In this document: positions 8,283-17,040 of the stretch, in pieces | How the letters are laid out: every line of letters starts with the position of its first letter | Numbering within the stretch: position 1 is the stretch's first letter | The notes under the pieces: generated by a model | The model's database searches: none | What the model was told of the DNA's origin: nothing | The model's input: the letters and a program-made list of their open reading frames with translations, nothing else | Assembly: GCF_004216755.1 (NCBI RefSeq) | Contig: NZ_SGWZ01000006.1 | Coordinates: 161,509 to 225,508 of the forward strand | DNA: 64,000 nucleotides | Direction of reading: 5' to 3' | Origin: Kerstersia gyiorum | GTDB taxonomy: Bacteria; Pseudomonadota; Gammaproteobacteria; Burkholderiales; Burkholderiaceae_B | Made by a program: the position numbers and the translations under genes

Positions 8283-9473
8283 ATGACCCAGCAACGCTTC
8301 CTGCCGCGCCGCCTGGCCAGCCTTGCCCTGGCTGCCATCATTCCCCTGTCTGCCGCTGCAGCGGACAAAGACCCGATACGCATCGGTACCGTGACATCGG
8401 TATCCGGGGTGTTTTCGCAGCAGGGCGAGGAAGTCCAGCGCGCCGTGCAATTCGCCGTGGAGCAGGCCAACCGCAAGGGCGGCATAGACGGCCGCGCCGT
8501 CGAGCTGAAAATCGCGGACGACGAAAGCACGCCAGACGCCGGCCGGCGCGCAGCCGAGAAACTGGCCCGCGACGGCCATAACCTGCTGGTCGCGCCCATC
8601 GCGTCTTCCATCACCCTGGCCGTGGGCCAGGGGCTGGAGCGCTGGGATGCCATGCTGGTCGTGCACCTGTCCAAGGCCGACCGCATCACCGGCGACTCAT
8701 GCAAGCCGCGTATGTTCCGCAGCAGCCATTCGGACAGCATGGACCTGGCCATGTTCGACGAATGGCTGAAAGAAGTGCCGGAAAAGAAATTCGCGGTGGT
8801 AGGCGCGGACTACGTCTGGGGCAGGGATTCGGCCGAACACTTCCAGCACTCGGCCGCCAGGCTGGGCAAGGAAATAGCGCTCAGCGTCTTTCCCCCAGTC
8901 GGTACCAAGGATTTCGCTCCCTACATCGCACAGATCAAGGCCCAGCCGGATATCGACGGCATCTGGGTGGCGCTGGTCGGGCGCGACCTGATCGCCTTCG
9001 CCAAGCAGGCCCATGAATTCGGCCTGACCGACAAGCGCATCATCGGCCATGCCTACATCATGAACTTCGTCGTCAACGCCACGGGCGACGCCACCCAGGG
9101 CGTGTGGGGCAACATCGGCTACAGCCCTGATATCGACACCGCCAGAAACCATGAATTCGTCACCGAATTCCAGGAGAAATACGGCCGCGCCCCCACCGAC
9201 AACGAAGGCCAGGCCTACAACGCCGTACAAACCATCTTCGAAGGCGTGAAACTGGCAGGCAGTACCAAGCCCGGCGAGGTATCCCGCGCCCTGCGCGGCG
9301 CCACCTACGACACCATCTACGGCCCGGCCACGATGCGTGCCGAAGACAACCAGCTGGTGCTGCCGACCTACATCGGCCAGGTGGAAGCCGTCGACGGCAA
9401 GCTGCGCCCGGTCGTCAAGCAGGCCTTCGGCCCCGACATCGTGCCGGCACCGACCGGCGAGTGCAAGATGTAA
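8283..9473 (+). CDS. livK: ABC transporter periplasmic substrate-binding protein, LivK/HAAT family
   Basis: This 396-residue protein has an N-terminal signal peptide (RR, hydrophobic core LASLALAAIIPLSAAAA, cleavage near residue 26), then a type I periplasmic-binding fold beginning IRIGTVTSVSGVFSQQG. It captures the substrate in the periplasm and delivers it to LivHM. CCAAGGAG lies before the ATG. Unusually for the operon, it is last instead of first. Ligand-specificity residues cannot be judged by eye. It closes the plus-strand operon; the next gene is convergent. Confidence 0.92.
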   Translation: MTQQRFLPRRLASLALAAIIPLSAAAADKDPIRIGTVTSVSGVFSQQGEEVQRAVQFAVEQANRKGGIDGRAVELKIADDESTPDAGRRAAEKLARDGHNLLVAPIASSITLAVGQGLERWDAMLVVHLSKADRITGDSCKPRMFRSSHSDSMDLAMFDEWLKEVPEKKFAVVGADYVWGRDSAEHFQHSAARLGKEIALSVFPPVGTKDFAPYIAQIKAQPDIDGIWVALVGRDLIAFAKQAHEFGLTDKRIIGHAYIMNFVVNATGDATQGVWGNIGYSPDIDTARNHEFVTEFQEKYGRAPTDNEGQAYNAVQTIFEGVKLAGSTKPGEVSRALRGATYDTIYGPATMRAEDNQLVLPTYIGQVEAVDGKLRPVVKQAFGPDIVPAPTGECKM

Positions 9474-9515
9474 GGCCTGCCATGGCCGGTGCCCGCGCGG
9501 CGCCGGCCGCTGCCA

Positions 9516-9860
9516 TCAAACCTTCTTCACGAATTCCGACTTGAGCTGCATGCTGCCGATCCCGTCGAGCTTGCAGTCGATGTCGTGATCACCGTCCACC
9601 AGACGGATGTTGCGGGCTTTCGTGCCCATTTTCACGACCTGCGAAGACCCCTTGATCTTCAGGTCCTTGATCACGGCCACGGTGTCGCCGTCTTGCAGCA
9701 CATTGCCCACCGCGTCCTTGACGACACGCGCCTGCTCCGCGTCGGGCTCGGCGGCCGCCTGGGCCGACCATTCATGGGCGCATTCGGGGCAAACCAGCAG
9801 CTCGCCATCGGCGTAAACGTATTCAGACTGGCACTGCGGACAGGGAGGCAAACTGGTCAT
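9516..9860 (-). CDS. yjdM: YjdM/PhnA-family zinc-ribbon protein
   Basis: This 114-residue protein has an N-terminal zinc ribbon (C7-P-x-C10 and C24-P-x-C27), then the conserved YjdM domain with VKDAVGNVLQDGDTVAVIKD and a KGSSQVVKMGTKARNIRLV strand. The family was called PhnA but its E. coli member is not needed for phosphonate use; function is unresolved. I chose the ATG at 9860; the frame also has a TTG at 9878. It is a single gene, convergent with livK and unrelated to the operon. Confidence 0.9.
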   Translation of the reverse strand: MTSLPPCPQCQSEYVYADGELLVCPECAHEWSAQAAAEPDAEQARVVKDAVGNVLQDGDTVAVIKDLKIKGSSQVVKMGTKARNIRLVDGDHDIDCKLDGIGSMQLKSEFVKKV

Positions 9861-9950
9861 GGCTTTTTTCTCATTCAAAACAAGCCATTATAGGCAAATC
9901 CCGATATATCAGCAGGGGCATTCCCGCGCCCCCGCAAAAAGAACGGCGGC

Positions 9951-10646
9951 TCAGCGGCTGGGCAACAGGGAAATCACTTCCACCACTGGCTTCAAGTGCT
10001 CTTCGAGCACGGCGGCGGCGGCGTCCGCATCATGTGCATGCAAGGCATCGAGCAGCGCCTGGTGCTGCGACATGATCAGCGCCATGCGCGCCGGCCCGAC
10101 CCGCAACGCGGTATAGGCGACGCGCATCTTGCGCACCTGCAGCGCGTCATAGACTTCCAGCAGCACGTCATTGCCGGCAGCTGCCACCAGGGCGCGATGG
10201 AACATCACGTCCAGTTCGATGTGGCGGGCATAGTCCAGGTCCTGGCCATTGGCCCCCGCCACTTCCTCCATGCCGCGCATCAGCGTGGTCATCGCCGGCG
10301 GCACTTCCAGGCGCTCGTCACAGACCCGGCGCGCCACGTGTACTTCGATGACGCGCCGCGCTTCGTAGACATTCATCAATTCCTGGGCCGTGATCTGACG
10401 CACCTGCGCCCCCCGGCGCGGGATCAGGTCCAGGAAGCGCTCGGCCTCCAGGCGCAGAAAGGCCTCGCGCACCGGCGTGCGAGACACACCCGTGGCTTCC
10501 GTAATCTGTTCTTCCTCGATGAAGGCGCCTCCCGGCACCTCGCCGCGCATGATGAGATCACGCACGTACAGATACACCTGCTCCTTGGCGGACGGCTTGC
10601 CTCGCGCAAGCCCCCGACCGCCATCCTTTACAGGCTCGCTACGCAT
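9951..10646 (-). CDS. GntR-family regulator with FCD ligand domain
   Basis: This 231-residue FadR-subfamily repressor has an N-terminal winged helix (QITEATGVSRTPVREAFLRL) and an all-helical FCD domain with metal-binding histidines of the type seen in HIELDVMFHRALVAAAGN. FCD regulators usually bind a pathway acid and release the operator. The ATG at 10646 is preferred over a GTG at 10664. It is divergent from the amidohydrolase-aldolase-TRAP operon, and an operator-like palindrome lies at that operon's promoter. Regulation of the operon is therefore a strong inference. Confidence 0.9.
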   Translation of the reverse strand: MRSEPVKDGGRGLARGKPSAKEQVYLYVRDLIMRGEVPGGAFIEEEQITEATGVSRTPVREAFLRLEAERFLDLIPRRGAQVRQITAQELMNVYEARRVIEVHVARRVCDERLEVPPAMTTLMRGMEEVAGANGQDLDYARHIELDVMFHRALVAAAGNDVLLEVYDALQVRKMRVAYTALRVGPARMALIMSQHQALLDALHAHDADAAAAVLEEHLKPVVEVISLLPSR

Positions 10647-10702
10647 GTCTGGCCCGAATTCCACTGTGGTTTAGATACGGCTGCTGTTTTAACACAAACC
10701 GC

Positions 10703-10740
10703 TTGTTTTCCGGACACCCCAAGAATACACTGTGTATACA
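10703..10740 (+). promoter_or_regulatory. Promoter of the amidohydrolase-TRAP operon with overlapping GntR-type operator
   Basis: A -35 TTGTTT (10703-10708) and a -10 TACACT (10726-10731) are separated by 17 bp. The -10 lies inside a 13-bp palindrome ATACAC-T-GTGTAT (10725-10737), which overlaps a second palindrome TGTATACA (10733-10740). FCD-type GntR operators commonly have a TGTATACA-like core. Repressor bound here would block RNA polymerase, and the GntR gene lies 80 bp away on the other strand. Confidence 0.6.
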
Positions 10741-10767
10741 TGACGCATCCATTAGAGAGGAGAACCT

Positions 10768-11601
10768 ATGAGAGTCGCTGTCTGCCAATTGAATTCAAGA
10801 GAGGACAAGCCTGCGAATATCGCGACCGCGCTGGATCTGCTGGACCAGGCGGCGGCGCGTGGCGTGGATATTGCCGTCCTGCCCGAGTACACCGATTACA
10901 TGGGCCCCAACGACGGCGCCCTGGCGACGGCGGAAACCATCCCCGGCCCGACCTCCGAGCGCATTGCCGCCAAGGCCAGGGAACATGGCATGTGGGTGCT
11001 GCTGGGCTCCATGCGTGAAATCGACCCCCAGGGCGGACGCTGCGCCAATACCTCGCTGCTGTTCGACCGCAATGGCGCCATTGCGGCGCGCTATACCAAG
11101 CTGCACCTGTACGACGTGGACCTGCCTGGCCGCGTGACCTACCTGGAGTCGGCAACGGTGCGGCCCGGCAAGGAAATCGTGACGACCGACATCGAAGGCA
11201 TTACCGCCGGGTTGTCGATCTGCTACGACATGCGCTTTCCCGAGCTGTTCCGGCTGCAAACCCTGGCCGGCGCCAAGATCCTGTTCATTCCCGCCGCCTT
11301 CAATCTCTACACGGGGCGCGACCACTGGGAAGTGCTGCTGCGCGCACGCGCCATCGAAAACCAGTGCTACGTCGTGGCAGCTGGCCAGATCGGCAAGTAC
11401 CTGCCCAACGGCGCCTGCAACGGCCGCAGCATGATCATCGACCCCTGGGGCACGGTGCAGGCCGTAGCGCAGGACACCACCAGCATCGCCGTCGCCGACC
11501 TGGACTTCGATTTCCTGCAGAAAGTCCGTGAAGAAATGCCCTGCCTGCCCAACCGGCGCGGCGACCTGTACCAGCTGGAGACCAAGCATGTCGCAGCCTG
11601 A
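10768..11601 (+). CDS. Carbon-nitrogen hydrolase (nitrilase superfamily amidase)
   Basis: This 277-residue nitrilase-superfamily enzyme has the full catalytic set: Glu40 (VLPEYTDY), Lys111 (YTKLHLYD) and Cys152 (SICYDMRFPE). Members hydrolyse carbon-nitrogen bonds, usually amides. Overall it resembles Nit2/omega-amidase and related cytosolic amidases. It is the first gene of the operon and overlaps the aldolase gene by 14 bp. A close paralogue lies at 49451-50272 in a different catabolic operon; the two share long near-identical stretches such as TGRDHWEVLLRARAIENQCY. The context suggests removal of ammonia from an amide-bearing acid before aldol cleavage. The substrate is unknown. Confidence 0.88.
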   Translation: MRVAVCQLNSREDKPANIATALDLLDQAAARGVDIAVLPEYTDYMGPNDGALATAETIPGPTSERIAAKAREHGMWVLLGSMREIDPQGGRCANTSLLFDRNGAIAARYTKLHLYDVDLPGRVTYLESATVRPGKEIVTTDIEGITAGLSICYDMRFPELFRLQTLAGAKILFIPAAFNLYTGRDHWEVLLRARAIENQCYVVAAGQIGKYLPNGACNGRSMIIDPWGTVQAVAQDTTSIAVADLDFDFLQKVREEMPCLPNRRGDLYQLETKHVAA

Positions 11602-12334
11602 ACACAACCCTCGCTACGCACTCTGGCTATCCAGCCCGAACGTGGCCGCCGCTGAAATCGCCGCTGGCATCGGCTACCAGAGCATTGTCCTGGACATCGA
11701 GCATGGCGCTTTCGACCTGGCCGACCTCGAACGCTTCATTCCTCTGCTCAAGCGCCTGGGCTTCCAGGTGCTGGCCAAGGTCCTCGCGCCAGAACGCAGC
11801 CCGATCCAGCAGGCCCTGGACTTCGGCGCCAACGCCGTGGTCATTCCACACATCGAAAGCGTGGAACATGCCCGCCGGGTCTGCGCCCATGCCAAGTTCC
11901 CGCCGCTGGGCAACCGCAGTTTCGCCGGCGGGCGCACGGTCAGCTACCAGGCGCCCACCGACGAATGGGTCGCACAGCAGGACCGCATCACGCGCTGCTA
12001 TCCCATGATCGAAGACCATACCGCCCTGGACGACGTCGAGGCGATCCTGGCGCTGGACTGCGTCGATGGTGTGTTCATCGGCCCCACCGACCTATCGCTG
12101 CTGCGCGGGCGCGGCGCCTACAAGCGTACGCCTGAAGACTTCGCCGACCTGCTGCGCATCGCCCAGGCCGCCAACGCGGCCGGCAAGGACTGGGTTCTGC
12201 CGGCCTGGAGCGAATCGGAAAAACGCTTCGCGCTGGAACACAAGGCCAGTACCCTTGCGCTGACCATGGAACATGGCGCCCTGGCCGCGGGCATCCGCGC
12301 CGCCTGGGACCAGACCCGAGCCCTCTCGGACTGA
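11588..12334 (+). CDS. HpcH/HpaI-family aldolase
   Basis: This 248-residue class II pyruvate-type aldolase belongs to the HpcH/HpaI family, which cleaves 4-hydroxy-2-oxo acids using a divalent metal. Visible landmarks are LDIEHGAFD near the N-terminus, ALDFGANAVVIPHIES, PPLGNRSF and VDGVFIGPTDLS, the metal and phosphate/acid-binding loops of the barrel. The ATG at 11588 is inside the end of the upstream amidase, so translation is coupled. It probably yields pyruvate or oxaloacetate plus an aldehyde from the compound imported by the TRAP system. Confidence 0.88.
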   Translation: MSQPEHNPRYALWLSSPNVAAAEIAAGIGYQSIVLDIEHGAFDLADLERFIPLLKRLGFQVLAKVLAPERSPIQQALDFGANAVVIPHIESVEHARRVCAHAKFPPLGNRSFAGGRTVSYQAPTDEWVAQQDRITRCYPMIEDHTALDDVEAILALDCVDGVFIGPTDLSLLRGRGAYKRTPEDFADLLRIAQAANAAGKDWVLPAWSESEKRFALEHKASTLALTMEHGALAAGIRAAWDQTRALSD

Positions 12335-12424
12335 GCCCCGCAGTACCGGCCAAGCCCCGCACAGACGGGGCTGCCGTCCGCCCGCCGCAACGCGGGCGGC
12401 CCCCAGAATAACAATGGAGACAAC

Positions 12425-12940
12425 ATGCGTTCCTCTGCCTTCGCAGTCCGCCTGGACCGTGCCGTCAGCGCATTGTGCCGGGCGCTCGCCTGCATAGCCT
12501 GCCTGCTCATCGTCTATATCTTCCTGCACATCATCACCGAAGTCGTGATGCGCTCCGCGCTGGACCGCTCCACCTTCGTGCTGGAGGAATTCGTCGGTTA
12601 TGCCCTGATTGCCGTCGTGTTCCTGGGCCTGCCCTACGTGCACCAGCGCAACCGCCACATCCGTATCGAGACCATCGACCACTTCCTGCCTGGGCGCGCC
12701 TCGCAGCGCACGCTGATCGCCATCCGCTGCCTCGGCGCCATTTTCATCTACGCGCTCGCCCTGGTCTGCTTCATCGACATGTTCCGCGAGAACCTGGACT
12801 TCGGCTTCACCAGCACCAGCATCGCACGCGTTGCACTCTGGCTGCCCCAGATTCCCATACTCGTCGGCCTGAGCGCCAGTCTGCTGCGTCTGCTGACAGA
12901 CCTGTTGCTCGCCCTGACGCAACCTCCCGTCCGGTCCTGA
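12425..12940 (+). CDS. TRAP transporter small permease, DctQ family
   Basis: A 171-residue inner-membrane protein with four hydrophobic helices and the DctQ signature around RSALDRSTFVLEEFVGYALI and PYVHQRNRHIRIE. It is the small membrane subunit of a TRAP importer driven by a sodium gradient. It begins 90 bp after the aldolase and ends 10 bp before the large subunit. Confidence 0.92.
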   Translation: MRSSAFAVRLDRAVSALCRALACIACLLIVYIFLHIITEVVMRSALDRSTFVLEEFVGYALIAVVFLGLPYVHQRNRHIRIETIDHFLPGRASQRTLIAIRCLGAIFIYALALVCFIDMFRENLDFGFTSTSIARVALWLPQIPILVGLSASLLRLLTDLLLALTQPPVRS

Positions 12941-12950
12941 GGAGCCACGC

Positions 12951-14291
12951 ATGGATCCCTTACTGCTTTCGTTTGCCATGCTGGGCATGATTCTGGTCCT
13001 GATCGGACTGGGCCTGTGGGTATATGCCAGTCTGTTCCTGGTTTCCATCGGCGCGCTGTACTTCATTGTCGACTTCGATCTCTGGCGCATCGCCAATATC
13101 CTGTCTTTCACCGTGCAGCGTGCCGCCGGCTCCTGGGAGCTGTCCGCCATCCCACTGTTCATCTGGATGGGTGAACTGCTGCTGAAAACCAACATCGCAC
13201 GCGAGATTTTTGCCGGCCTGACGCCGCTGGTACGCTACCTTCCCGGCCGCCTGGCGCATATCAACATCATCGGCTGCACCGTCTTTGCGTCGATCTGCGG
13301 CTCCAGCGCGGCAACCACCGCCACCGTGGGCAAGATCACGGTCACCGAACTGGCCCGGCGCGGCTACCGCCAGTCCATCTGCCTGGGCGGGTTGGCCGGC
13401 GCTGGCAGCCTGGGGCTGCTGATCCCACCATCCATCGTCATGATCGTCTATGGGGTGCTGGCCGAAGCCCCGATCGACAGGCTGTTCGCCGCCGGCATCC
13501 TGCCGGGCCTGATGCTGGCCGGCCTGTTTTCGCTCTACATCATCGTCTATTCGCTGGTCCGCGGCGAGATGGAACCCGGCCATGCCAGCCAGAGCCAGGA
13601 CCCGGCCATGCTCGCCCAGCTGGCCGAGGAAGGGCGCTGGCGCAATGTGCTCAAGCTGGTGCCGCTGACGCTCATCATCGGCTTCGTGCTGGGCTCCATC
13701 TACGCCGGCTGGGCCACGCCCTCCGAGGCTGCCGCCATCGGCGTGCTGAGCGTTCTGGTCTATGCGCTCTGCACCCGCTGCCTGACCCTGGAAAACATCA
13801 TTGCCTCGCTGCGTGACACGCTGCTGACCAGCGTGATGATCCTGGGCGTCATCCTGGCCGCAACGCTGATGTCCACCACCTTTGCCTACCTGCACATTCC
13901 GGCGGAAATCGCCCAGCGCATTTCCGACAGCCAGCTTAGCATCGGCGGCTTCCTGCTGCTGACGTCGCTGTTCTTCCTGGCAATCGGCCTGGTGCTCGAT
14001 GGGGTGTCCATCATCGTCATGACGCTGCCGATCTTTCTGTCCATCATCAAGGTGCTGGGCATAGACCCCGTCTGGTTCGGCATCTACATGATCATCATGG
14101 TGGAAATCGGCCAGATCACGCCGCCGGTCGGCTTCAACCTGATGGTGATCAAGTCGCTCAGCGACACGCCCATGGGCACGCTGATCCGCTACAGCATCCC
14201 CTATTTCCTGGTGATGTGCTTCGCCGTCTTCCTGCTGTGCTACTTCCCGCAGATCGCCCTGTTCCTGCCTGACCTGATCTTCAATAAATAA
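12951..14291 (+). CDS. TRAP transporter large permease, DctM family
   Basis: This 446-residue polytopic membrane protein has the DctM motifs ICGSSAATTATVGKI and GSLGLLIPPSIVMIVYG in the first half and MVEIGQITPPVGFNLMVI in the second. It is the transport subunit of the TRAP system and works with DctQ and the binding protein encoded just downstream. Confidence 0.93.
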   Translation: MDPLLLSFAMLGMILVLIGLGLWVYASLFLVSIGALYFIVDFDLWRIANILSFTVQRAAGSWELSAIPLFIWMGELLLKTNIAREIFAGLTPLVRYLPGRLAHINIIGCTVFASICGSSAATTATVGKITVTELARRGYRQSICLGGLAGAGSLGLLIPPSIVMIVYGVLAEAPIDRLFAAGILPGLMLAGLFSLYIIVYSLVRGEMEPGHASQSQDPAMLAQLAEEGRWRNVLKLVPLTLIIGFVLGSIYAGWATPSEAAAIGVLSVLVYALCTRCLTLENIIASLRDTLLTSVMILGVILAATLMSTTFAYLHIPAEIAQRISDSQLSIGGFLLLTSLFFLAIGLVLDGVSIIVMTLPIFLSIIKVLGIDPVWFGIYMIIMVEIGQITPPVGFNLMVIKSLSDTPMGTLIRYSIPYFLVMCFAVFLLCYFPQIALFLPDLIFNK

Positions 14292-14300
14292 GAGGCCGGT

Positions 14301-15296
14301 ATGTTCACCAGAAAATTCATCGCCGCCTGCCTGATGCTGGCCTGCGCCGCCGTCCAGGCCAACCCGGTTGCACCTGTCCATGCGCTGGACCAGTCATCGG
14401 AGTACGGCACCAATTCCGTCAACACCAAAGCCGACGTGTTCTATCGCGACCGCGTCGCTGAATTGAGCGGCGGACGCCTGAAAATCCACCTGCACCCAGG
14501 CGCCGCGCTGGGCTACCGGGAACGCGACCACTTCCAGGTCGTGGGCCGTGGCGCCGCCCCCATCGCCACCACCGTCAGCGGCACGCTGGCCGGCTTCGAC
14601 CCGCTGTTCCTGCTCAGTTCCCTGCCCTTCCTGGCACGCGACTTCGACGATGCGCAACTGCTGCTAGATATCGCCATGCCGCACTACAAGGCTTTCTTCG
14701 AAAAGCACAACCAGATACTGCTGCACGCAGGCTGGGTCGACCCCTCGGGCATCTGGGCCTCCCGGCCTATCAACTCGCTGGCCGACCTGCAACAGTTAAA
14801 GATCCGGACCTACGACGCCACCGGCACCCGCCTGCTGCAACAGGTAGGTGCTGCGCCACTGGTGATCTCATGGGCCGATCTGGTGCCGCAGCTGGCGACC
14901 GGCGGTGTCAGCGCTGTCCTGACCGGCGCCGACGGCGGCGCCTCGATCCGGCTGTGGGACTACACCAAAGTGTTCACCCAGATCAACTACGCCATGCCGC
15001 TGACCTTCGTGCACATGAATCGCGATGCGTACCTGGCGCTGCCGGAAGACCTGCGCGCCGTCCTGCATCAGGCGGCGCAGGATACACAGGCCTGGCGCAA
15101 GCACCAGATCGCAGCGAACCTGCAGGCCAAATACCAGCAACTGGCAGACAACGGCATGCAGGTGATCGAGGTTCCCGCCCCTGAACTGGCCGCCGCACTG
15201 GGCCAGGCCAACCAGCCCGTGGTGCGGGCCTGGGAAGCGCAAGTGGGCGAGCGGGCCAGCCGCATTCTGAGCGAATACGAAAGCCGGCGCCGTTAG
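14301..15296 (+). CDS. TRAP transporter periplasmic binding protein, DctP family
   Basis: This 331-residue protein has an N-terminal signal peptide (FIAACLMLACAAVQA, about 20 residues) and a DctP fold: FYRDRVAELSGGRLKIHLHP, LSSLPFLARDFDDAQ, then LADLQQLKIRTYDATGTRLL. The last segment holds the conserved arginine (in LKIRTYD) that binds the substrate carboxylate in most TRAP proteins, so the ligand is probably an organic acid. It ends the operon. Confidence 0.9.
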   Translation: MFTRKFIAACLMLACAAVQANPVAPVHALDQSSEYGTNSVNTKADVFYRDRVAELSGGRLKIHLHPGAALGYRERDHFQVVGRGAAPIATTVSGTLAGFDPLFLLSSLPFLARDFDDAQLLLDIAMPHYKAFFEKHNQILLHAGWVDPSGIWASRPINSLADLQQLKIRTYDATGTRLLQQVGAAPLVISWADLVPQLATGGVSAVLTGADGGASIRLWDYTKVFTQINYAMPLTFVHMNRDAYLALPEDLRAVLHQAAQDTQAWRKHQIAANLQAKYQQLADNGMQVIEVPAPELAAALGQANQPVVRAWEAQVGERASRILSEYESRRR

Positions 15297-15342
15297 GCAG
15301 CGGCCAGGGAACAGCCAGGAAATGACCTGAAAACGGCCGGAC

Positions 15343-16161
15343 TCAGTTCAGCACCGCGGTGCGCTCATGGGTGCACCAGTCCCGAAGCACCGCGGCGAAA
15401 CGCGCCACACGCCGCACATCGCGCTTTTCCCGCAGGCGGGCGGGCACGATGCGAGCCAGCCCGCGTACCGGCGCCAGCAGTTTGTCCAGGCGCAGCAAGG
15501 CACCCGCATCGGCGCCTTGCGCGCCGGCCCGCGAAAAATAGCGCCGCAACAAGGCCCTGCCAGTCGGCACGACTTCATCGGGTTCCAGGCGCCACAGGAT
15601 ATCGCCCAGCAGCAGGAACAGGTCATAGGCCGCTGCCAGGCCGTGGGACAGCGCGGCGCCGAAGCGCTCTTCGAAATCTATGCGGTACAGCCGGCCGTCG
15701 CGCACGGTCAGGTTGCGCAGTTGCGCGCCGCCATGCCAGAAGCCTGCACGGTGAAAAGCGGCAAGGTCATCGACCGCGGCTTCGTAGTAGCGTCCCACCC
15801 GCGCCAGCGGCTGGCCCCGGACAATCTCGTCCAGGCAGCGCCCCACATGCTCCAGCACAATGAAACGCTCTTCGTCCAGATAGACCTTGGGCACGGCACA
15901 GCCGCCGTGTGCCAGCGCACGCAGGCGGCCGGCCTCGAAGTGAATATCCCCCTGGCGCAGACGCGATGGCCGGGCGAACTCGCCAAACGCCAGCAGACAG
16001 GCCAGTGCGCTGAACCCGGCGCGCAAGGAGGCCCCAGGCTTGGCGCGCCAGGCTTTCATGACGTAATGACGATCCGCCAGGCGGAATATCTGCAATTCGG
16101 CGGCCGCACCGCGATACACGGCAAGCGCGGTTTGGCGCAAGGCCAGCGATGATTCTGACAT
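15343..16161 (-). CDS. Protein-kinase-fold protein (lipopolysaccharide-kinase/aminoglycoside-phosphotransferase-like)
   Basis: This 272-residue protein appears to have a minimal kinase-like fold. VMKAW near residue 35 may be the ATP-binding lysine, FWHGGAQLRNLTVRDGRLYR resembles the catalytic loop and RIDFEERFG the metal-binding DF(E/G) motif. The catalytic loop has HGGAQLRN where kinases have HGDxHxxN, so the usual catalytic aspartate is replaced by glycine; activity is therefore uncertain. The ATG at 16161 follows GGAGG by six bases; the longer open frame to 16248 is not needed. It is divergent from the two-component pair. The closest roles would be modification of LPS core or a small molecule, but this is a guess. 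Confidence 0.7.
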   Translation of the reverse strand: MSESSLALRQTALAVYRGAAAELQIFRLADRHYVMKAWRAKPGASLRAGFSALACLLAFGEFARPSRLRQGDIHFEAGRLRALAHGGCAVPKVYLDEERFIVLEHVGRCLDEIVRGQPLARVGRYYEAAVDDLAAFHRAGFWHGGAQLRNLTVRDGRLYRIDFEERFGAALSHGLAAAYDLFLLLGDILWRLEPDEVVPTGRALLRRYFSRAGAQGADAGALLRLDKLLAPVRGLARIVPARLREKRDVRRVARFAAVLRDWCTHERTAVLN

Positions 16162-16368
16162 CCCGGACCTCCACGGAAGTTCCCCATCCACGGGCACAGC
16201 GCCAGCAACGGTAGCCCCGCTGCCGGCACTCTGCCCTCCGGTACGCATTCCATTCTGAACAAGCGGACGTCAAGAAAGCGTTAACACTTCCGGCAGGCGG
16301 AGGCAGCCTCGGGTATAACTGGATCTGCCCAACACTGAGCCCCAAAACCGCGTCCATCGCAGGCAAAC

Positions 16369-17040
16369 ATGCGCATTCTGGTCATCGAAGACACCACCCC
16401 CATCCTTACCAATATCGTCGACTACCTGTCCGGCCTGGGCTACATCGTCGACTGTTCCGACGATGGCCAGGCCGGCTACGAACGGCTGTGCCGGGATGAA
16501 TTCGATCTCGTGGTGCTGGACCTGATGCTGCCGCGCATGGACGGCTATGAGCTGTGCCGCCGGCTGCGCTGCGAACTGCGCAGCACGATACCCGTCATCA
16601 TGGTGACGGCGCGCGACGCGCTGGACGACCGGCTGGCCGGCTTCGACGCCGGCGCCGACGACTACCTGGTGAAGCCATTTGCGCTGGCCGAACTGGGGGC
16701 ACGCATACGCGCGCTGCTGCAACGCCGGCGCAGCGCCGCGCCCTCCGTCCTCAAGGTCGGCGATCTCAGCCTGGATCAGGACACCCTGGCGCTGGAGCGC
16801 GCCGGCACGCCGCTCAAGCTCCCGCCGGCACCGCTCACGCTGTTGCGGCTGCTGATGCTGCACAGCCCGGCCGTGGTGCACCGCACCCGGCTGGAAGAAG
16901 CGCTCTGGCATGACTCCCCGCCGGACAGCGATGCGCTGCGTACCCATATCCACCACATCCGCCAGGTCATCGACAAGCCCTTCGAGCAGCCCCTGCTCCA
17001 TACCGTGCATGGCATCGGCTATCAATTGCGCGCCCAATGA
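16369..17040 (+). CDS. OmpR-family response regulator
   Basis: This 223-residue protein has an N-terminal receiver domain with the acidic pair in VIEDTT, phospho-acceptor Asp51 (VVLDLMLPRMDGYE), T80 and K102 (LVKPF), followed by an OmpR-type winged helix (about 125-220) ending THIHHIRQVIDKPF and LLHTVHGIGYQLRA. It overlaps the kinase gene by ATGA. It controls transcription in response to that kinase; targets are unknown. Confidence 0.93.
   Translation: MRILVIEDTTPILTNIVDYLSGLGYIVDCSDDGQAGYERLCRDEFDLVVLDLMLPRMDGYELCRRLRCELRSTIPVIMVTARDALDDRLAGFDAGADDYLVKPFALAELGARIRALLQRRRSAAPSVLKVGDLSLDQDTLALERAGTPLKLPPAPLTLLRLLMLHSPAVVHRTRLEEALWHDSPPDSDALRTHIHHIRQVIDKPFEQPLLHTVHGIGYQLRAQ

Noticed and set aside
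12960..14381. 473-codon minus-strand frame opposite the TRAP permease
   Set aside because: It mirrors the permease codons, rich in Asp, Gln and His; no start signal or known motif.
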